This document shows positions 45,005 to 54,852 of a stretch of DNA of 64,000 nucleotides, in pieces. Both the position numbers and the translations under genes were made by a program. The DNA lies in NCBI RefSeq assembly GCF_003600625.1, contig NZ_CP032489.1:310001-374000 (forward strand), given 5' to 3'. The DNA comes from Arachidicoccus soli (lineage in GTDB: Bacteria > Bacteroidota > Bacteroidia > Chitinophagales > Chitinophagaceae). The notes under the pieces were generated by a model that was given only the letters and a program-made list of their open reading frames with translations, had not been told where the DNA came from and ran no database searches. Every line of letters starts with the position of its first letter. Positions within the stretch are counted from its first letter, which is position 1.

Positions 45005-45502
45005 ATGACGCAACATAGCATTCTTTCAAAAGAATCGGCACAGGAAAAATTACATCGGATGGCGCTCGAAATTGCCGAAAATATCGGCGAAGGAGAGGGG
45101 GGATTGATTTTGATTGGTATTGAGAAGAATGGTGTGGCAATTGCTGAAAAAATAAAAGCCTTTCTAATAAAATATTATCGTGAAAATGTGGAAGTTCTTT
45201 CCCTTTCTTTAAATAAAGATTTCCCGGAAGATATTTTATTAAATAAAGTAATGGACTTAAATGATAAAAATATTGTGTTGATTGATGATGTGAGCAATAG
45301 CGGTAAGACCCTTCTTTATGCGCTGAAACCTTTGTTGGAATACCACCCTAAAAGGATACAAACCCTGGTAATGATAGAAAGAATGCATAAACTTTTTCCC
45401 ATCAAACCTGATTATGTAGGGCTTTCTTTAGCCACTACTTCGCAAGATCATATTCATGTAATTATTGAAAACGGTGATTTGGTAGGTGTTACGTTTGAAT
45501 AG
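45005..45502 (+). CDS. Phosphoribosyltransferase (PyrR-like)
   Basis: 165 residues, type I PRTase fold. The PRPP loop is NIVLIDDVSNSGKTLLYAL near 95-115. I use ATG 45005-45007; the frame is open 54 codons upstream but those are unlike the family, and an exact -7 box TAGATTTG lies at 44974-44981. PyrR-like proteins regulate pyrimidine genes or act as uracil phosphoribosyltransferases; which applies cannot be decided. It lies 38 bases before the phosphoglucomutase gene. Confidence 0.85.
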   Translation: MTQHSILSKESAQEKLHRMALEIAENIGEGEGGLILIGIEKNGVAIAEKIKAFLIKYYRENVEVLSLSLNKDFPEDILLNKVMDLNDKNIVLIDDVSNSGKTLLYALKPLLEYHPKRIQTLVMIERMHKLFPIKPDYVGLSLATTSQDHIHVIIENGDLVGVTFE

Positions 45503-45540
45503 AATTATTTATAAAATTTGAAAACCCTAAATACAAAACT

Positions 45541-47266
45541 ATGGAAGCAAAGACTCAACAGAAGATAGATAGTTGGATCAATGGTAATTATGATCAGCAA
45601 ACTAAAGAGGAAATAAAGAAGCTTGCGCAAGAAAATACTAAAGAATTAGAGGAATCTTTTTATAAAGATTTGGAATTTGGTACGGGTGGACTGCGCGGAA
45701 TTATGGGTGTGGGGACTAATCGAATGAACAAGTATACTGTAGGAACGGCCACACAAGGTTTTGCTAATTACTTAAATAAGATATACCCAAATCAAGAGAT
45801 AAAGGTGGCTATCGCACACGACTGCCGCAATAATAGCCGTTTTTTTTGCCGAGACTACGGCGAATGTTTTTGCTGCTAATGGCATCAAAGTATTTCTTTT
45901 TGATAGCCTCCGGCCTACTCCGGAACTGTCTTTTGCTATTAGGCATTTGGGCTGCCAAGGTGGTGTTGTCTGTACGGCCTCGCATAACCCTAAAGAATAT
46001 AATGGCTATAAAGCTTATGGAGATGATGGTGGGCAATTAGTCCCTCCTCATGATGTAAATGTAATGAACGAAGTCGCTAATATAAAGAATATTGATGAAG
46101 TGAAATTCAGTGGAGGAGAGCAACAGATTTCAATCATAGGAAAAGATATAGACGAAGCATATATTGCAATGGTGAAAAGTTTGAGTGTATATCCTGATAC
46201 AATTGCCCGACAAAAAGATTTGAAGATTGTGTACACGCCTATTCATGGTAGTGGCATTAAACTTGTACCCAAAGTGCTGGAATCTTTTGGATTTACCAAT
46301 GTACATATTGTAAAAGAACAAGAAACGCCTGATGGAAATTTCCCCACAGTTATTTATCCAAACCCGGAAGAAGCCGAAACAATGAGTATCGGTTTGAAAC
46401 AGGCCAAAGAATTGGATGCGGATATTTTATTAGGTACAGATCCGGATGCCGACCGTGTAGGCATTGGTATTAAAAACCATAAAGGAGATTGGGTTTTGAT
46501 GAATGGTAATCAAACGGCTGTATTGGCATTTGCTTATATGATTGAAGCGCGCAAAGCAAAGAATATTGCTCAGCCCAATGATATGATTGTTAAAACCATT
46601 GTTACTACTGATATGATTGATGAGATTGCTAAACGTAATGATGTAGCTTGTTACAACGTATTAACAGGGTTTAAATGGATTGCCGAAATGATCAAAGAAA
46701 AAGAAGGCAAAGAAAATTATGTAATTGGGGGTGAGGAAAGTTTTGGGTTAATGATTGGCGACCAGGTAAGAGATAAAGACTCGGTTTCGGCAGTGGCATT
46801 ACTCTGCGAAATGGCAGCCTACGAAAAAAATCTGGGAAGAACCTTATACGATAAATTGATTGAACTCTATATTGAATATGCTTTTTATTATGAAAAACTT
46901 ATAAGTATCACGAAAAAAGGTATGCATGGTCAGGAGGAAATTGCTGACATGATGAAAGGCTATCGTGATAATCCTCCCAAAGAGTTAAATGGGTCTAAAG
47001 TGAAAGAATTGCTAGATTATACATTGCAAGTTGGAAAGAATTTAGACACCGGCGAAACTTGGAATATAGACTTACCAAAGAGCAATGTTTTACAATTTAT
47101 ATTAGAAGATGGTTCTAAGATCTCAGCAAGGCCATCGGGTACTGAGCCTAAAATAAAATTTTATTTTAGTGTAAAAACGGCATTGAAGAGTAAAGAAGAC
47201 TTTGATAATAAGTTTACAGTGGTAGAAGAAAAGATTAAAAAGATTATTAAGGATTTGGGGGTATAA
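45541..47266 (+). pseudogene. Phospho-sugar mutase (phosphoglucomutase/phosphomannomutase), frameshifted at a T8 tract
   Basis: Two frames make a full-length alpha-D-phosphohexomutase of about 574 residues. Part one has EFGTGGLRGIMGVGTNRMN; part two has the phosphoserine loop TASHNPKEYNGYK, the metal loop GTDPDADRVGIG, the sugar loop GGEESFG and the phosphate loop RPSGTEPKIKFY. The frame breaks at the eight T bases 45840-45847; with seven the reading is NNSRFFAETTANVFAANG, which is a normal sequence. The enzyme interconverts hexose 1- and 6-phosphates and is usually housekeeping, so a real null would be costly and an assembly error is likely. Otherwise no decay is visible. Confidence 0.85.
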
Positions 47267-47384
47267 ATTTTATAAAATTACTAGGAATGCATGAATGATT
47301 TTTTAAGACATTCTCCATTTAGATAGGATTTCTATGTCAAATATTCCCTAACAGGTGGGCCTATCCTTAAAAAAATGTATTTTT

Positions 47385-47396
47385 GAAAACGTTCTC
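47385..47396 (+). promoter_or_regulatory. LacI-type operator-like site before sulfatase 1
   Basis: GAAAACGTTCTC is a near-palindrome with a central CG, typical of LacI/GalR operators. It overlaps the end of a -7-like box TATTTTTG (47378-47385), so a repressor bound here would block the transcription start. No LacI-family gene is in the window. Ten of twelve positions are symmetrical. Confidence 0.45.
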
Positions 47397-47466
47397 AGAA
47401 AACTTAAATTTTAACCTACTGGATTACCTGAGAAAAGAAACTACCGTAAATAATTAAATCTATATA

Positions 47467-49077
47467 ATGAAAAAAGCTATTAAAGGACTAATCCTATCAA
47501 TTATTGTAGTGAGCGTTTCGTTTTATGTTGCCGGTTGCTCGGGTCAACAGAAGGGATCTGAAAAAGAAAAAAATGGAAGTAAAGCAACAAAGACTTCTTT
47601 GGTAAAAAGACCTCCAAATATTCTCATCATTTTCCCTGATGAACTAAGGCGGTATAGTGCAGGTTTCTGGTCTCAAAAACCTTATAAAGAGGATGTAGTC
47701 GGAAAACCCGATCCTGTATTTTCGCCAAATATCGATCGTTTGGCCAAAACAGGTGTAGTATTTACCAGTGCAATTGCTAATTATTCCTTGTGTAGTCCAT
47801 CAAGAGGAATGTTTTTGTCCGGGATGTATCCTGAACAAACAGGAATCTGGAATAATTGTTTTATAGGCAGAGATGAGAGCTTAAAAGATAATGTAGCAAC
47901 CCTTACTGATTTGTTTTATCAAGCAGGATACAATACTTCCTATTTTGGCAAATGTCATTGGTTAAAACCAGAGCCTTATTTTGATGAAGAAGGAAATTAT
48001 ATAGGTTCTGATCGATTTCCTGGAGGACACTATATGAATAGCTTTGGTACTTATGTGCCCCCTGGATTAGGTCGTCATAGCATACAGTATTTTTATCAAG
48101 CGGTTAAGGATAATCATTATGACCCTTATGTATATTCAAGTGATCCTCATACAATAGATGGGAAAAAAGACGGAGAAGTGTATCGTCCAAAAATATGGTC
48201 GCCTAAATTAGAAGCTGCTAAGATTATAGATTATCTTCAAAATAAAAATGACGTAAGAGATACATCAAAGCCATTCTTTATGATGTGGGCATTGAACCCA
48301 CCCCACCCTCCTTATGGCTATAAAAATTCTGATACAGTTTTTGAAAAGAAATATTACGGAACAGATAAATTTCCTTCACTGCAGGACTTGGTTGTTCGCG
48401 ACAATGCAAATCCAAAAGTTGCCGCATATGCGCCTTATTATTTTGGTAATGTTACTAGCGTTGATTATTACATGGGGCTCGTATTGGATGAATTAAAAAA
48501 GATGGGTGCTTTGGATAACACAATTGTCATTTTTAGTTCCGATCATGGAGAAATGCTTGGAAGTCATGACCTTAACGGTAAAAATGTTTTATATACTGAG
48601 TCCTTGGCAGTTCCTTTTATCATTTCTTGGCCAGATGGATTGCAACCGGGAATAAGTAATATCATGTTTGGCTCTCCAGATGCATTACCAACGATTATGG
48701 GGCTTGCAGGGTTATCTAACAAAATTCCTGCAAAGGTGCAAGGAACAAACTTTGCCACATTACTTACAGACCCTTCTGAGAGTAAAATACAGAAACCTAC
48801 AGCACAATTATTGATGTTGGTAGATTCTAGAGGCATACTTACGGATAGATACACCCTTGGTTTGCAAGAAAGCAAAGAAAAATCAAATTTGATTAAAGAA
48901 GCATTTATTTATGATAATTTAAAAGACCCATATCAATTAAATAAAATCAGTCTTAAAGAGAAGCCGGATGTAGCTAAAGAGTTGCTTGCTCAATTAGGTG
49001 TGCTACTCAAGAAGGCCAATGATCCTTGGTATAAACAAAAAAAGCACAGTGATATTATTCCATATCCATCTAAATAG
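47467..49077 (+). CDS. Sulfatase 1, S1 family lipoprotein, Cys type
   Basis: 536 residues. Lipoprotein signal with Cys24 in VAGCSGQ, then a formylglycine sulfatase fold: metal-binding FPDELR (Asp58), catalytic Cys109 in CSPSR (needs conversion to formylglycine), GKCHW, and VIFSSDHGEMLGSHD (metal Asp and His). A sulfate ester of unknown carbohydrate is the likely substrate. The second metal ligand near residue 59 is Glu rather than Asp. No maturation enzyme, SusC/D pair or glycosidase lies next to it. A LacI-like site is upstream and an IS1380 element follows 85 bases after its stop. Confidence 0.9.
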   Translation: MKKAIKGLILSIIVVSVSFYVAGCSGQQKGSEKEKNGSKATKTSLVKRPPNILIIFPDELRRYSAGFWSQKPYKEDVVGKPDPVFSPNIDRLAKTGVVFTSAIANYSLCSPSRGMFLSGMYPEQTGIWNNCFIGRDESLKDNVATLTDLFYQAGYNTSYFGKCHWLKPEPYFDEEGNYIGSDRFPGGHYMNSFGTYVPPGLGRHSIQYFYQAVKDNHYDPYVYSSDPHTIDGKKDGEVYRPKIWSPKLEAAKIIDYLQNKNDVRDTSKPFFMMWALNPPHPPYGYKNSDTVFEKKYYGTDKFPSLQDLVVRDNANPKVAAYAPYYFGNVTSVDYYMGLVLDELKKMGALDNTIVIFSSDHGEMLGSHDLNGKNVLYTESLAVPFIISWPDGLQPGISNIMFGSPDALPTIMGLAGLSNKIPAKVQGTNFATLLTDPSESKIQKPTAQLLMLVDSRGILTDRYTLGLQESKEKSNLIKEAFIYDNLKDPYQLNKISLKEKPDVAKELLAQLGVLLKKANDPWYKQKKHSDIIPYPSK

Positions 49078-49187
49078 TATGGGTTATGAATAATCATGTT
49101 TGCATTCTTTTAGCTCGAGTTCACCTTCCTAAATTATTACTTGGAAAGCATTTTACTTTATCCCAAAAAGTTCAATGGAACCAAATT

Positions 49188-49206
49188 TCTAATGACGGTC
49201 ATTAGA
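49188..49206. repeat. Palindrome in the left end of the IS
   Basis: TCTAATGAC and GTCATTAGA flank a single G, a perfect 9-bp inverted repeat 26 bases inside the left end and about 94 bases before the transposase ATG. It could bind a regulator or the transposase itself. Confidence 0.6.
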
Positions 49207-49299
49207 GATTTGTAGTTGTAAGTTATTGGATATCAAAGATTAATTTTGCATAGTACTAGTATGATTTTTTGTAATTTAGTGTAAGAAAATCTTACAGCC

Positions 49300-50625
49300 A
49301 TGACCGTTACCAAAATTGAGTTTACAGATAAGGAAGTGACCGCTCATGGAGGCATTATTTTGCTACAAAAGATGCTGGAACAAATGAAGTTTACCCATTT
49401 TTTGGAGCGGACTCCGTTGCCTCAGCCCGGCTCCAACAGAGGTTATGATCCTGTTCAGATTATTCTGCAGTTCATTGTTTCTATTTGGTGTGGAGCTAAT
49501 AGGTACGAGCATTTGGAAGTGGCCCGTTTCGATGGTGTTTTACAACAGTTATTCGGCTGGGAACGCATGGCGGGACATAGGGCCTTTGTAAGATTTTTTC
49601 AAAAGTTTACCATGAAGACCAACAGCCGCGTGTTTCCGGCTTTCTACAAATGGTTTTTCGACAATCTTTCTTTTGACAACTATACTTTGGATTTTGATTC
49701 TTCCGTCATTACCCGTTATGGGGAGCAGGAAGGTGCAGCAGTAGGCTACAACGCGAAGAAGCCGGGCCGTAAGTCGCACCATCCGCTTATGGCTTTTGTG
49801 TCTGATGTGCAAATGGTGGCCAATTTTTGGCTCAGAAGTGGTGACGCACATACTGCCAACAATTTTGAGGCATTTATGGAGTCGACTTTGGCCAATCTTC
49901 AAAACAAACAAATTGGGCTGCTGAGGGCGGATAGCGGATTTTATTCCAAGAAAATATTTGAACTTTTGGAAAACAGGGCTGACCCTGTTTCCTATATCAT
50001 AGCCTGTCCCCTGTACACTACCATTCAGCGGCATATTCAAAGCCAAAAGACATGGCTACAGCTTGACAATGGTATCGAAATTTGTGCTACGCATTACCAA
50101 TCACCTATGTGGGACGCACCCCGAAGATTGATAATAGTTAGGCAAGAAATAGCAGAAAGGCCTAAGGCTACCGGCAAAACATTACGACTGTTTGAAGATG
50201 ACGATATAGTGTCAGGTTATCGGCACAGCTGCTATATAACCAATCTAAAACTCCCTGCCGCAGAGGTTTGGAGACTATATAGAGGTAGGGCCAATTGTGA
50301 AAATCAAATCAAAGAACTCAAATATGATTATGCGGTAGACAAGATGAATCAAAACAGTTTTGACGCTACAGAAACTACTATGAATTTTATCATGATAGCC
50401 TATAATTTAATGAGCTTGTTTAAACAGGTAGTGATTCCTACCAAAGCAAAACCCATGCTTAAAACGATCAGATACACTACTTTAAACATTGGAAGCTACA
50501 TCGTGAAAAATGGCAGGGACAGCGTGCTCAAAATGTCTTTACAGATGAAACATCGAAAATGGATTAGGCAACTCTGGGCTAACATCGACAACATCAAACA
50601 ACCGTTCATAATCATTGATTCATAG
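49300..50625 (+). CDS. IS1380-family transposase
   Basis: 441 residues, DDE transposase. The first acidic residue lies in TLDFDSSVITRYGEQEGA, typical of this family with GYNAKKPGRKSHHPLMAF right after, the second Asp in LLRADSGFYSKK and the Glu in the YRGRANCENQIKELK (YREK-like) block. The product is full-length, so the element may be active. Starts at ATG 49300 with no clear SD. Confidence 0.95.
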   Translation: MTVTKIEFTDKEVTAHGGIILLQKMLEQMKFTHFLERTPLPQPGSNRGYDPVQIILQFIVSIWCGANRYEHLEVARFDGVLQQLFGWERMAGHRAFVRFFQKFTMKTNSRVFPAFYKWFFDNLSFDNYTLDFDSSVITRYGEQEGAAVGYNAKKPGRKSHHPLMAFVSDVQMVANFWLRSGDAHTANNFEAFMESTLANLQNKQIGLLRADSGFYSKKIFELLENRADPVSYIIACPLYTTIQRHIQSQKTWLQLDNGIEICATHYQSPMWDAPRRLIIVRQEIAERPKATGKTLRLFEDDDIVSGYRHSCYITNLKLPAAEVWRLYRGRANCENQIKELKYDYAVDKMNQNSFDATETTMNFIMIAYNLMSLFKQVVIPTKAKPMLKTIRYTTLNIGSYIVKNGRDSVLKMSLQMKHRKWIRQLWANIDNIKQPFIIIDS

Positions 50626-50681
50626 TTCTAATGAACTTTTTGGGTTTATATGCTATTAATAGCTAAAAAACTTAGATAAAG

Positions 50682-50727
50682 ATTGTCGGGAATACAGGTA
50701 TTATTTTATTCCTGCATTCCTGACAAT
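50682..50727. terminator. Terminator downstream of the M1 peptidase
   Basis: ATTGTC, GGAAT and CAGG on one side pair with CCTG, ATTCC and GACAAT on the other with single mismatches between the blocks, about 15 pairs and a 12-base loop. On the minus strand it comes right after the peptidase stop. Confidence 0.7.
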
Positions 50728-50733
50728 AAAATC

Positions 50734-52581
50734 TTACTCCCATACATTATTGATTCTATCCACATCTGCCATGCGTTGCGTTGGATCTATCACAATTGAT
50801 TTTATTTTCGATGCTGATTTTGATAATTCTAAATCGTATGAAGGGCTTGTCCATCTCCATTCCGGAGCAAATATCCAAGGATAATAATGATTCTCTGCTG
50901 GCTTGTGACCATACATCATCCCCACAGGAATATTGTACATTTCTTCCGAGCCATCTTTGTAGGTGACCAATATGTCTAATGGCATGGGCATTTTGCCAAT
51001 ACGTTGTAAACTCACAATTGCATGATTTTCTTTGGAAGAAACCTTACCTATGGCATAATCAATTGTCTTAGTCGAATAAATCCAGTATTGTTTGTACCAC
51101 TCCAATTCTAAACCACTTACTTTTTCAGCAATACGTATCAGATCGTTGGCATTTGGATGTTTGAATTGCCAAACTTTATAATATTCCAAAAGAAATTTAT
51201 CCATATTCTTATTACCGATAATATAGGAGAGTTGTTCATAGAATACTGCGCCCTTTCCATATGCAGCTAATTCATATCCATAATTTGTATTATAATGGTC
51301 TGCGTGTGTGGTCATAGGTTCTTCTAAACCACTTTTGACCAATTTAAAGTAACTATCATAACTTCTTTTGTACCACAAACTGTCTCGGGCACTCCAACCC
51401 GCAATATGTGTCTGGAAATAAGTTGCCCCACCTTCATCCATCCATGGAAAAAGACTTTCATTGCTGCCTAAAACACCTTGATACCAACTATGTCCAAACT
51501 CATGTAAGGCCGTCCCAATGCTTGCCGACTTAATTAATGTGGCCATTGGATATTCCATTCCCCCATCTCCGCCTTGTATAAAAGAATAATTATTATATGG
51601 ATAATTGCCAAATGTTTTAGCAATAAAATGAGGGTATAAATAGGCAACCGAATCAGCCAATATGTTCCATTGTTTATCGGTGGTTGTATCTTTCTTTTTA
51701 TAAACGAAATAAAATAATGGACCGCCTTTTATTTGCCTTTTTAATAAGGTATAATCATTATCTGCTGCCCAAACAAAATCGTGTACATTGTGTGCGGCAA
51801 AATGCCAAGTAGTGGTTGCAGAAGTAGTTTTTGGCACACCTTGTATTTTTCCATATCCAAATCCAACCTCCTCCGGGTTTTGAATCGTACCTGTGGCGGC
51901 GACTAAATAATTCTTATCTATTGTAATGTTTACATTAAAATCGCCCCACACACCATAAAACTCGCGTGCGATATAAGGATTGGCATTCCATCCTTCATAA
52001 TCATATTCTGCAATTTTTGGATACCATTGACTCATGCTAAAGCGGACACCTTCTGCATTATCGCGGCCACTTCTGCGAATTTGAACTGGTACTTGTGCAT
52101 TAAATTTTATTTTTAAATTGTTTTGAGATTTTGGCAGAAGAGGTCTGTCTAAATCTACTTCAAGTATAGTTTCATGCTCAATTAATTTTTGATTGACTCC
52201 ATTCACTTCTACATATTCTACCTGCTGAAAACCTTGTTCAGTAGGAGATAAGTGACTAATTCTATCGCGTACACGCTCATCCCAGTCGCGAACTTCATAG
52301 CCATTCTTAGTATAACCCAAAATTTTTTTGCCCAATTCTTGACTGCGTATATCCATCATACTGCCAGGCTGAAAAGCATTCCAATAAAGATAAATAAATA
52401 TCCGGTGAAGCGAATCCGGTGAATTATTCCAATAAACAATATTTTCATTTCCTGAAAGTAGATTAGTATTTACATCCAATTTTGCATCAATACTGTATTT
52501 TACTTTTTGTTGCCACCTTTCAGGCTGAGCCCATACAAAGGAACCATATATACAAAAAGCTAAGAGTAAATATTTTCTCAT
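50734..52581 (-). CDS. M1-family metallopeptidase
   Basis: 615 residues, secreted (signal MRKYLLLAFCIYGSFVWA). The zinc site is HEFGH at 360-364 with Glu383 in DEGGATYF, exactly the HExxH-x18-E spacing of gluzincins, and GGMEYP at 340-345 takes the place of the aminopeptidase exopeptidase motif GxMEN. It should trim peptides in the periplasm or outside. Follows the GHL10 hydrolase gene by 44 bases and probably shares its transcript. Confidence 0.93.
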   Translation of the reverse strand: MRKYLLLAFCIYGSFVWAQPERWQQKVKYSIDAKLDVNTNLLSGNENIVYWNNSPDSLHRIFIYLYWNAFQPGSMMDIRSQELGKKILGYTKNGYEVRDWDERVRDRISHLSPTEQGFQQVEYVEVNGVNQKLIEHETILEVDLDRPLLPKSQNNLKIKFNAQVPVQIRRSGRDNAEGVRFSMSQWYPKIAEYDYEGWNANPYIAREFYGVWGDFNVNITIDKNYLVAATGTIQNPEEVGFGYGKIQGVPKTTSATTTWHFAAHNVHDFVWAADNDYTLLKRQIKGGPLFYFVYKKKDTTTDKQWNILADSVAYLYPHFIAKTFGNYPYNNYSFIQGGDGGMEYPMATLIKSASIGTALHEFGHSWYQGVLGSNESLFPWMDEGGATYFQTHIAGWSARDSLWYKRSYDSYFKLVKSGLEEPMTTHADHYNTNYGYELAAYGKGAVFYEQLSYIIGNKNMDKFLLEYYKVWQFKHPNANDLIRIAEKVSGLELEWYKQYWIYSTKTIDYAIGKVSSKENHAIVSLQRIGKMPMPLDILVTYKDGSEEMYNIPVGMMYGHKPAENHYYPWIFAPEWRWTSPSYDLELSKSASKIKSIVIDPTQRMADVDRINNVWE

Positions 52582-52625
52582 AGTTTTTTATTAATTGTTA
52601 TTGTTTGTAATATTTTTATAAGAGT

Positions 52626-54188
52626 TTAGTGGCCTGAAAGTCCTTGCCATTGGCCATTTCTCCCCTTCTCAAATATAATAATATTACTTAAATCACTTTC
52701 ATTATTTTCCTTATCTACGCTGGTTACAGACACATATATCTTGGTGCAATCAGGGGGTAGTTTTTGTTGTACATTTGAAAAACTAAATATATGTATGCCA
52801 TTATCTCCACCAATAATTTGCATGGGGAGTTGGCCTAATTTTGCAGGATCAGATGTAGCATATAAAACATATTTATTTACAATTTCTTTCTTGGATATTT
52901 CATCAAGCGAACCGGAGATTTGCAATAAGTTATCTGATGAGACCCATATCTCTGGTGCATTCGGTGGATTATTGTCAATCCATTTCATAGGCGGAACAAG
53001 TGCAGGATAGTAATAATAGTTATTTTCTAAACTATCTACAAATCCGTGGGGGTTTGAATTAAAGGATTTATTGCTAAAATAAATACTTCCTTGTACATCC
53101 GGGTATTGACGAATCAGTTTTATCTCATTTGGCAACTCATAAGAATTATTGAACGCTGAAACATCTCGCTCATCGGCATGATAAAGTGCTTGACCAATAT
53201 ATAATGCTTTGCCATATGTATGATGTGCCCACCAGTCAAGTAATACACGAAAATCTTGCCCCTGTTTACCAATAGGCCAATATAATTGTGGTGCAACATA
53301 ATCTATCCAACCATTTTTTAACCACAATAAAACATCTGCATATAATTGATGATAATCAGTCGTTCCCCTTGTGTCACTCCCTTCTGGATCTTGAGATTTA
53401 TTTTGATAAATACCAAAGGGACTTACACCAAATTTTATCATGGGTTTCAATTTCAACAAAGTCTCATGAACTCGCTTGATAGCAGAGTCGCAATTAGATC
53501 TTCGCCAGTCAGCCAAGCTTAAACCCTTACCATACATACGATAGGCGGCGTCATCATTAAAATGTTGACTAGTAGGATAAGGGTAAAAATAATCGTCAAA
53601 ATGAATGCCATCTATATCATAACGATGCGCAATATCAGACACGACTCCAACAAGGTAATCGATGGTCTGTGGTAATCCCGGATTGAATATTTTTTGTTTT
53701 CCATAGGATACAAACCATTCAGGATGACGACGCGTAATACTATTTTCGGCTATTGAGGATTTGGTGACATCAAAGACCATTCGATATGGATTAATCCATG
53801 CATGAAATTCCATACCTCTTTTATGTGTTTCTTCAATCATAAACCTCAAAGGATCATAAAAAGGAGAAGGTGCTTGGCCTTGTTTGCCTGTTAAATATTC
53901 ACTCCAAGGATCATATTGTGAAGGGTAAAATGCATCTCCTACCGGACGAACTTGTACAAATACAGCATTTATACCCATCTCTTTGTCTTTATTCAAAATG
54001 TTTATAAACTCTTGTTTTTGTTCTGCTACACTTAAGCCTGGCTTACTTGGCCAATCTATGTTAAGTACAGTTGCGATCCATGACCCGCGCATTTCGTATT
54101 TGGGATGCGCATTTTGAGCAAATAAAAAAGTGAGGAAAGAGCTAAAAATGAGCGATAGAAAAGTGATTTTAAAATATCGATTTGACAT
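52626..54188 (-). CDS. GHL10-family glycoside hydrolase-like protein (DUF187, YngK type)
   Basis: 520 residues with a signal peptide (LSLIFSSFLTFLFAQ). The barrel begins with MRGSWIATVLNIDWPSK, the hallmark of the GHL10 domain, and shows FHAWINPYRM, YDIDGIHFDDYFYPYP and GVSPFGIYQNK with acidic residues at strand ends. A C-terminal fibronectin-like part follows residue 410. This group is related to GH13/GH10-like hydrolases and has been linked to peptidoglycan-type glycans; substrate unknown. First gene of the pair with the M1 peptidase. Confidence 0.88.
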   Translation of the reverse strand: MSNRYFKITFLSLIFSSFLTFLFAQNAHPKYEMRGSWIATVLNIDWPSKPGLSVAEQKQEFINILNKDKEMGINAVFVQVRPVGDAFYPSQYDPWSEYLTGKQGQAPSPFYDPLRFMIEETHKRGMEFHAWINPYRMVFDVTKSSIAENSITRRHPEWFVSYGKQKIFNPGLPQTIDYLVGVVSDIAHRYDIDGIHFDDYFYPYPTSQHFNDDAAYRMYGKGLSLADWRRSNCDSAIKRVHETLLKLKPMIKFGVSPFGIYQNKSQDPEGSDTRGTTDYHQLYADVLLWLKNGWIDYVAPQLYWPIGKQGQDFRVLLDWWAHHTYGKALYIGQALYHADERDVSAFNNSYELPNEIKLIRQYPDVQGSIYFSNKSFNSNPHGFVDSLENNYYYYPALVPPMKWIDNNPPNAPEIWVSSDNLLQISGSLDEISKKEIVNKYVLYATSDPAKLGQLPMQIIGGDNGIHIFSFSNVQQKLPPDCTKIYVSVTSVDKENNESDLSNIIIFEKGRNGQWQGLSGH

Positions 54189-54374
54189 CGGTTTGAAAGA
54201 CTTAAGTTATATTAGAGAAGGAATTGAATATTTATTGCATAACATATATTGCACCGTAAATGCAAATATGAAATTTTTTTTACAAGAATTTAAATAATAA
54301 TCAAAAAGAAGACAATAAAACTATAGAAACTCCATTAAAATACTTGGAAATTAAAAGGTGAAATTAGCAGTTTA

Positions 54375-54836
54375 TTAATTGCTTTCGTGACGGCGCATTT
54401 TTACTAATAAATTACTCAGTATTTCTGCCTCTTCTTCTGTTAAACCTTTCAAAGGCAAATCCAATACTTCAATCCCTGCTAATATTTTGGTTAATAGATC
54501 TTCTCCTTGAGTAGTTAAATAAATTTCAACTAAACGTCTGTCAACGGTAGACTTTCTTTTCCCCACCAAACCCTTCGCAATTAATCGATCTACCAAACGA
54601 CTTGTATCGCTCATTTTCTCGAACATTTGCTCGCGTAATTGAAGAACACTCAAATGATTACCTTGATTCCGATGTATAATTCGTAATATATTATATTGTT
54701 GACCTGTAATGTCATACTTTTCCATAAATCGGCGAATAAATTCGCCCATCCAGGATGCAGAGAATAAAACATTTAATCTGGCTCTATGATATACGCTTCT
54801 GTATACCTTTGGTAAGTATTCGTTATCATGATTCAT
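54375..54836 (-). CDS. MarR-family transcriptional regulator
   Basis: 153 residues with a winged helix fold (LSVLQLREQMFEKMSDTSRLVDRLIAKGLVGKRKSTVDRRLVEIYLT) typical of MarR. It likely binds a palindromic site as a dimer; ligand unknown. It starts 16 bases after the stop of a radical SAM gene on the same strand, so they form one transcript, and may regulate it. Confidence 0.9.
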   Translation of the reverse strand: MNHDNEYLPKVYRSVYHRARLNVLFSASWMGEFIRRFMEKYDITGQQYNILRIIHRNQGNHLSVLQLREQMFEKMSDTSRLVDRLIAKGLVGKRKSTVDRRLVEIYLTTQGEDLLTKILAGIEVLDLPLKGLTEEEAEILSNLLVKMRRHESN

Positions 54837-54852
54837 ATGAAGCTATTTATGG

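Larger units (their letters stand above)
49157..50649 (+). mobile_element. Complete IS1380-family insertion sequence with TTTAT target duplication
   Basis: The element spans 49162-50644 (1483 bases), flanked by TTTAT at 49157-49161 and 50645-50649. Its terminal inverted repeats are CCCAAAAAGTTCAATGGAAC at the left and the complement of the right end CCCAAAAAGTTCATTAGAAC, 18 of 20 identical. A 441-residue transposase reads rightward and its stop overlaps the right repeat by one base. It sits in the gap between sulfatase 1 and the M1 peptidase gene and breaks no visible gene. The intact duplication and repeats suggest a recent insertion. Confidence 0.92.
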
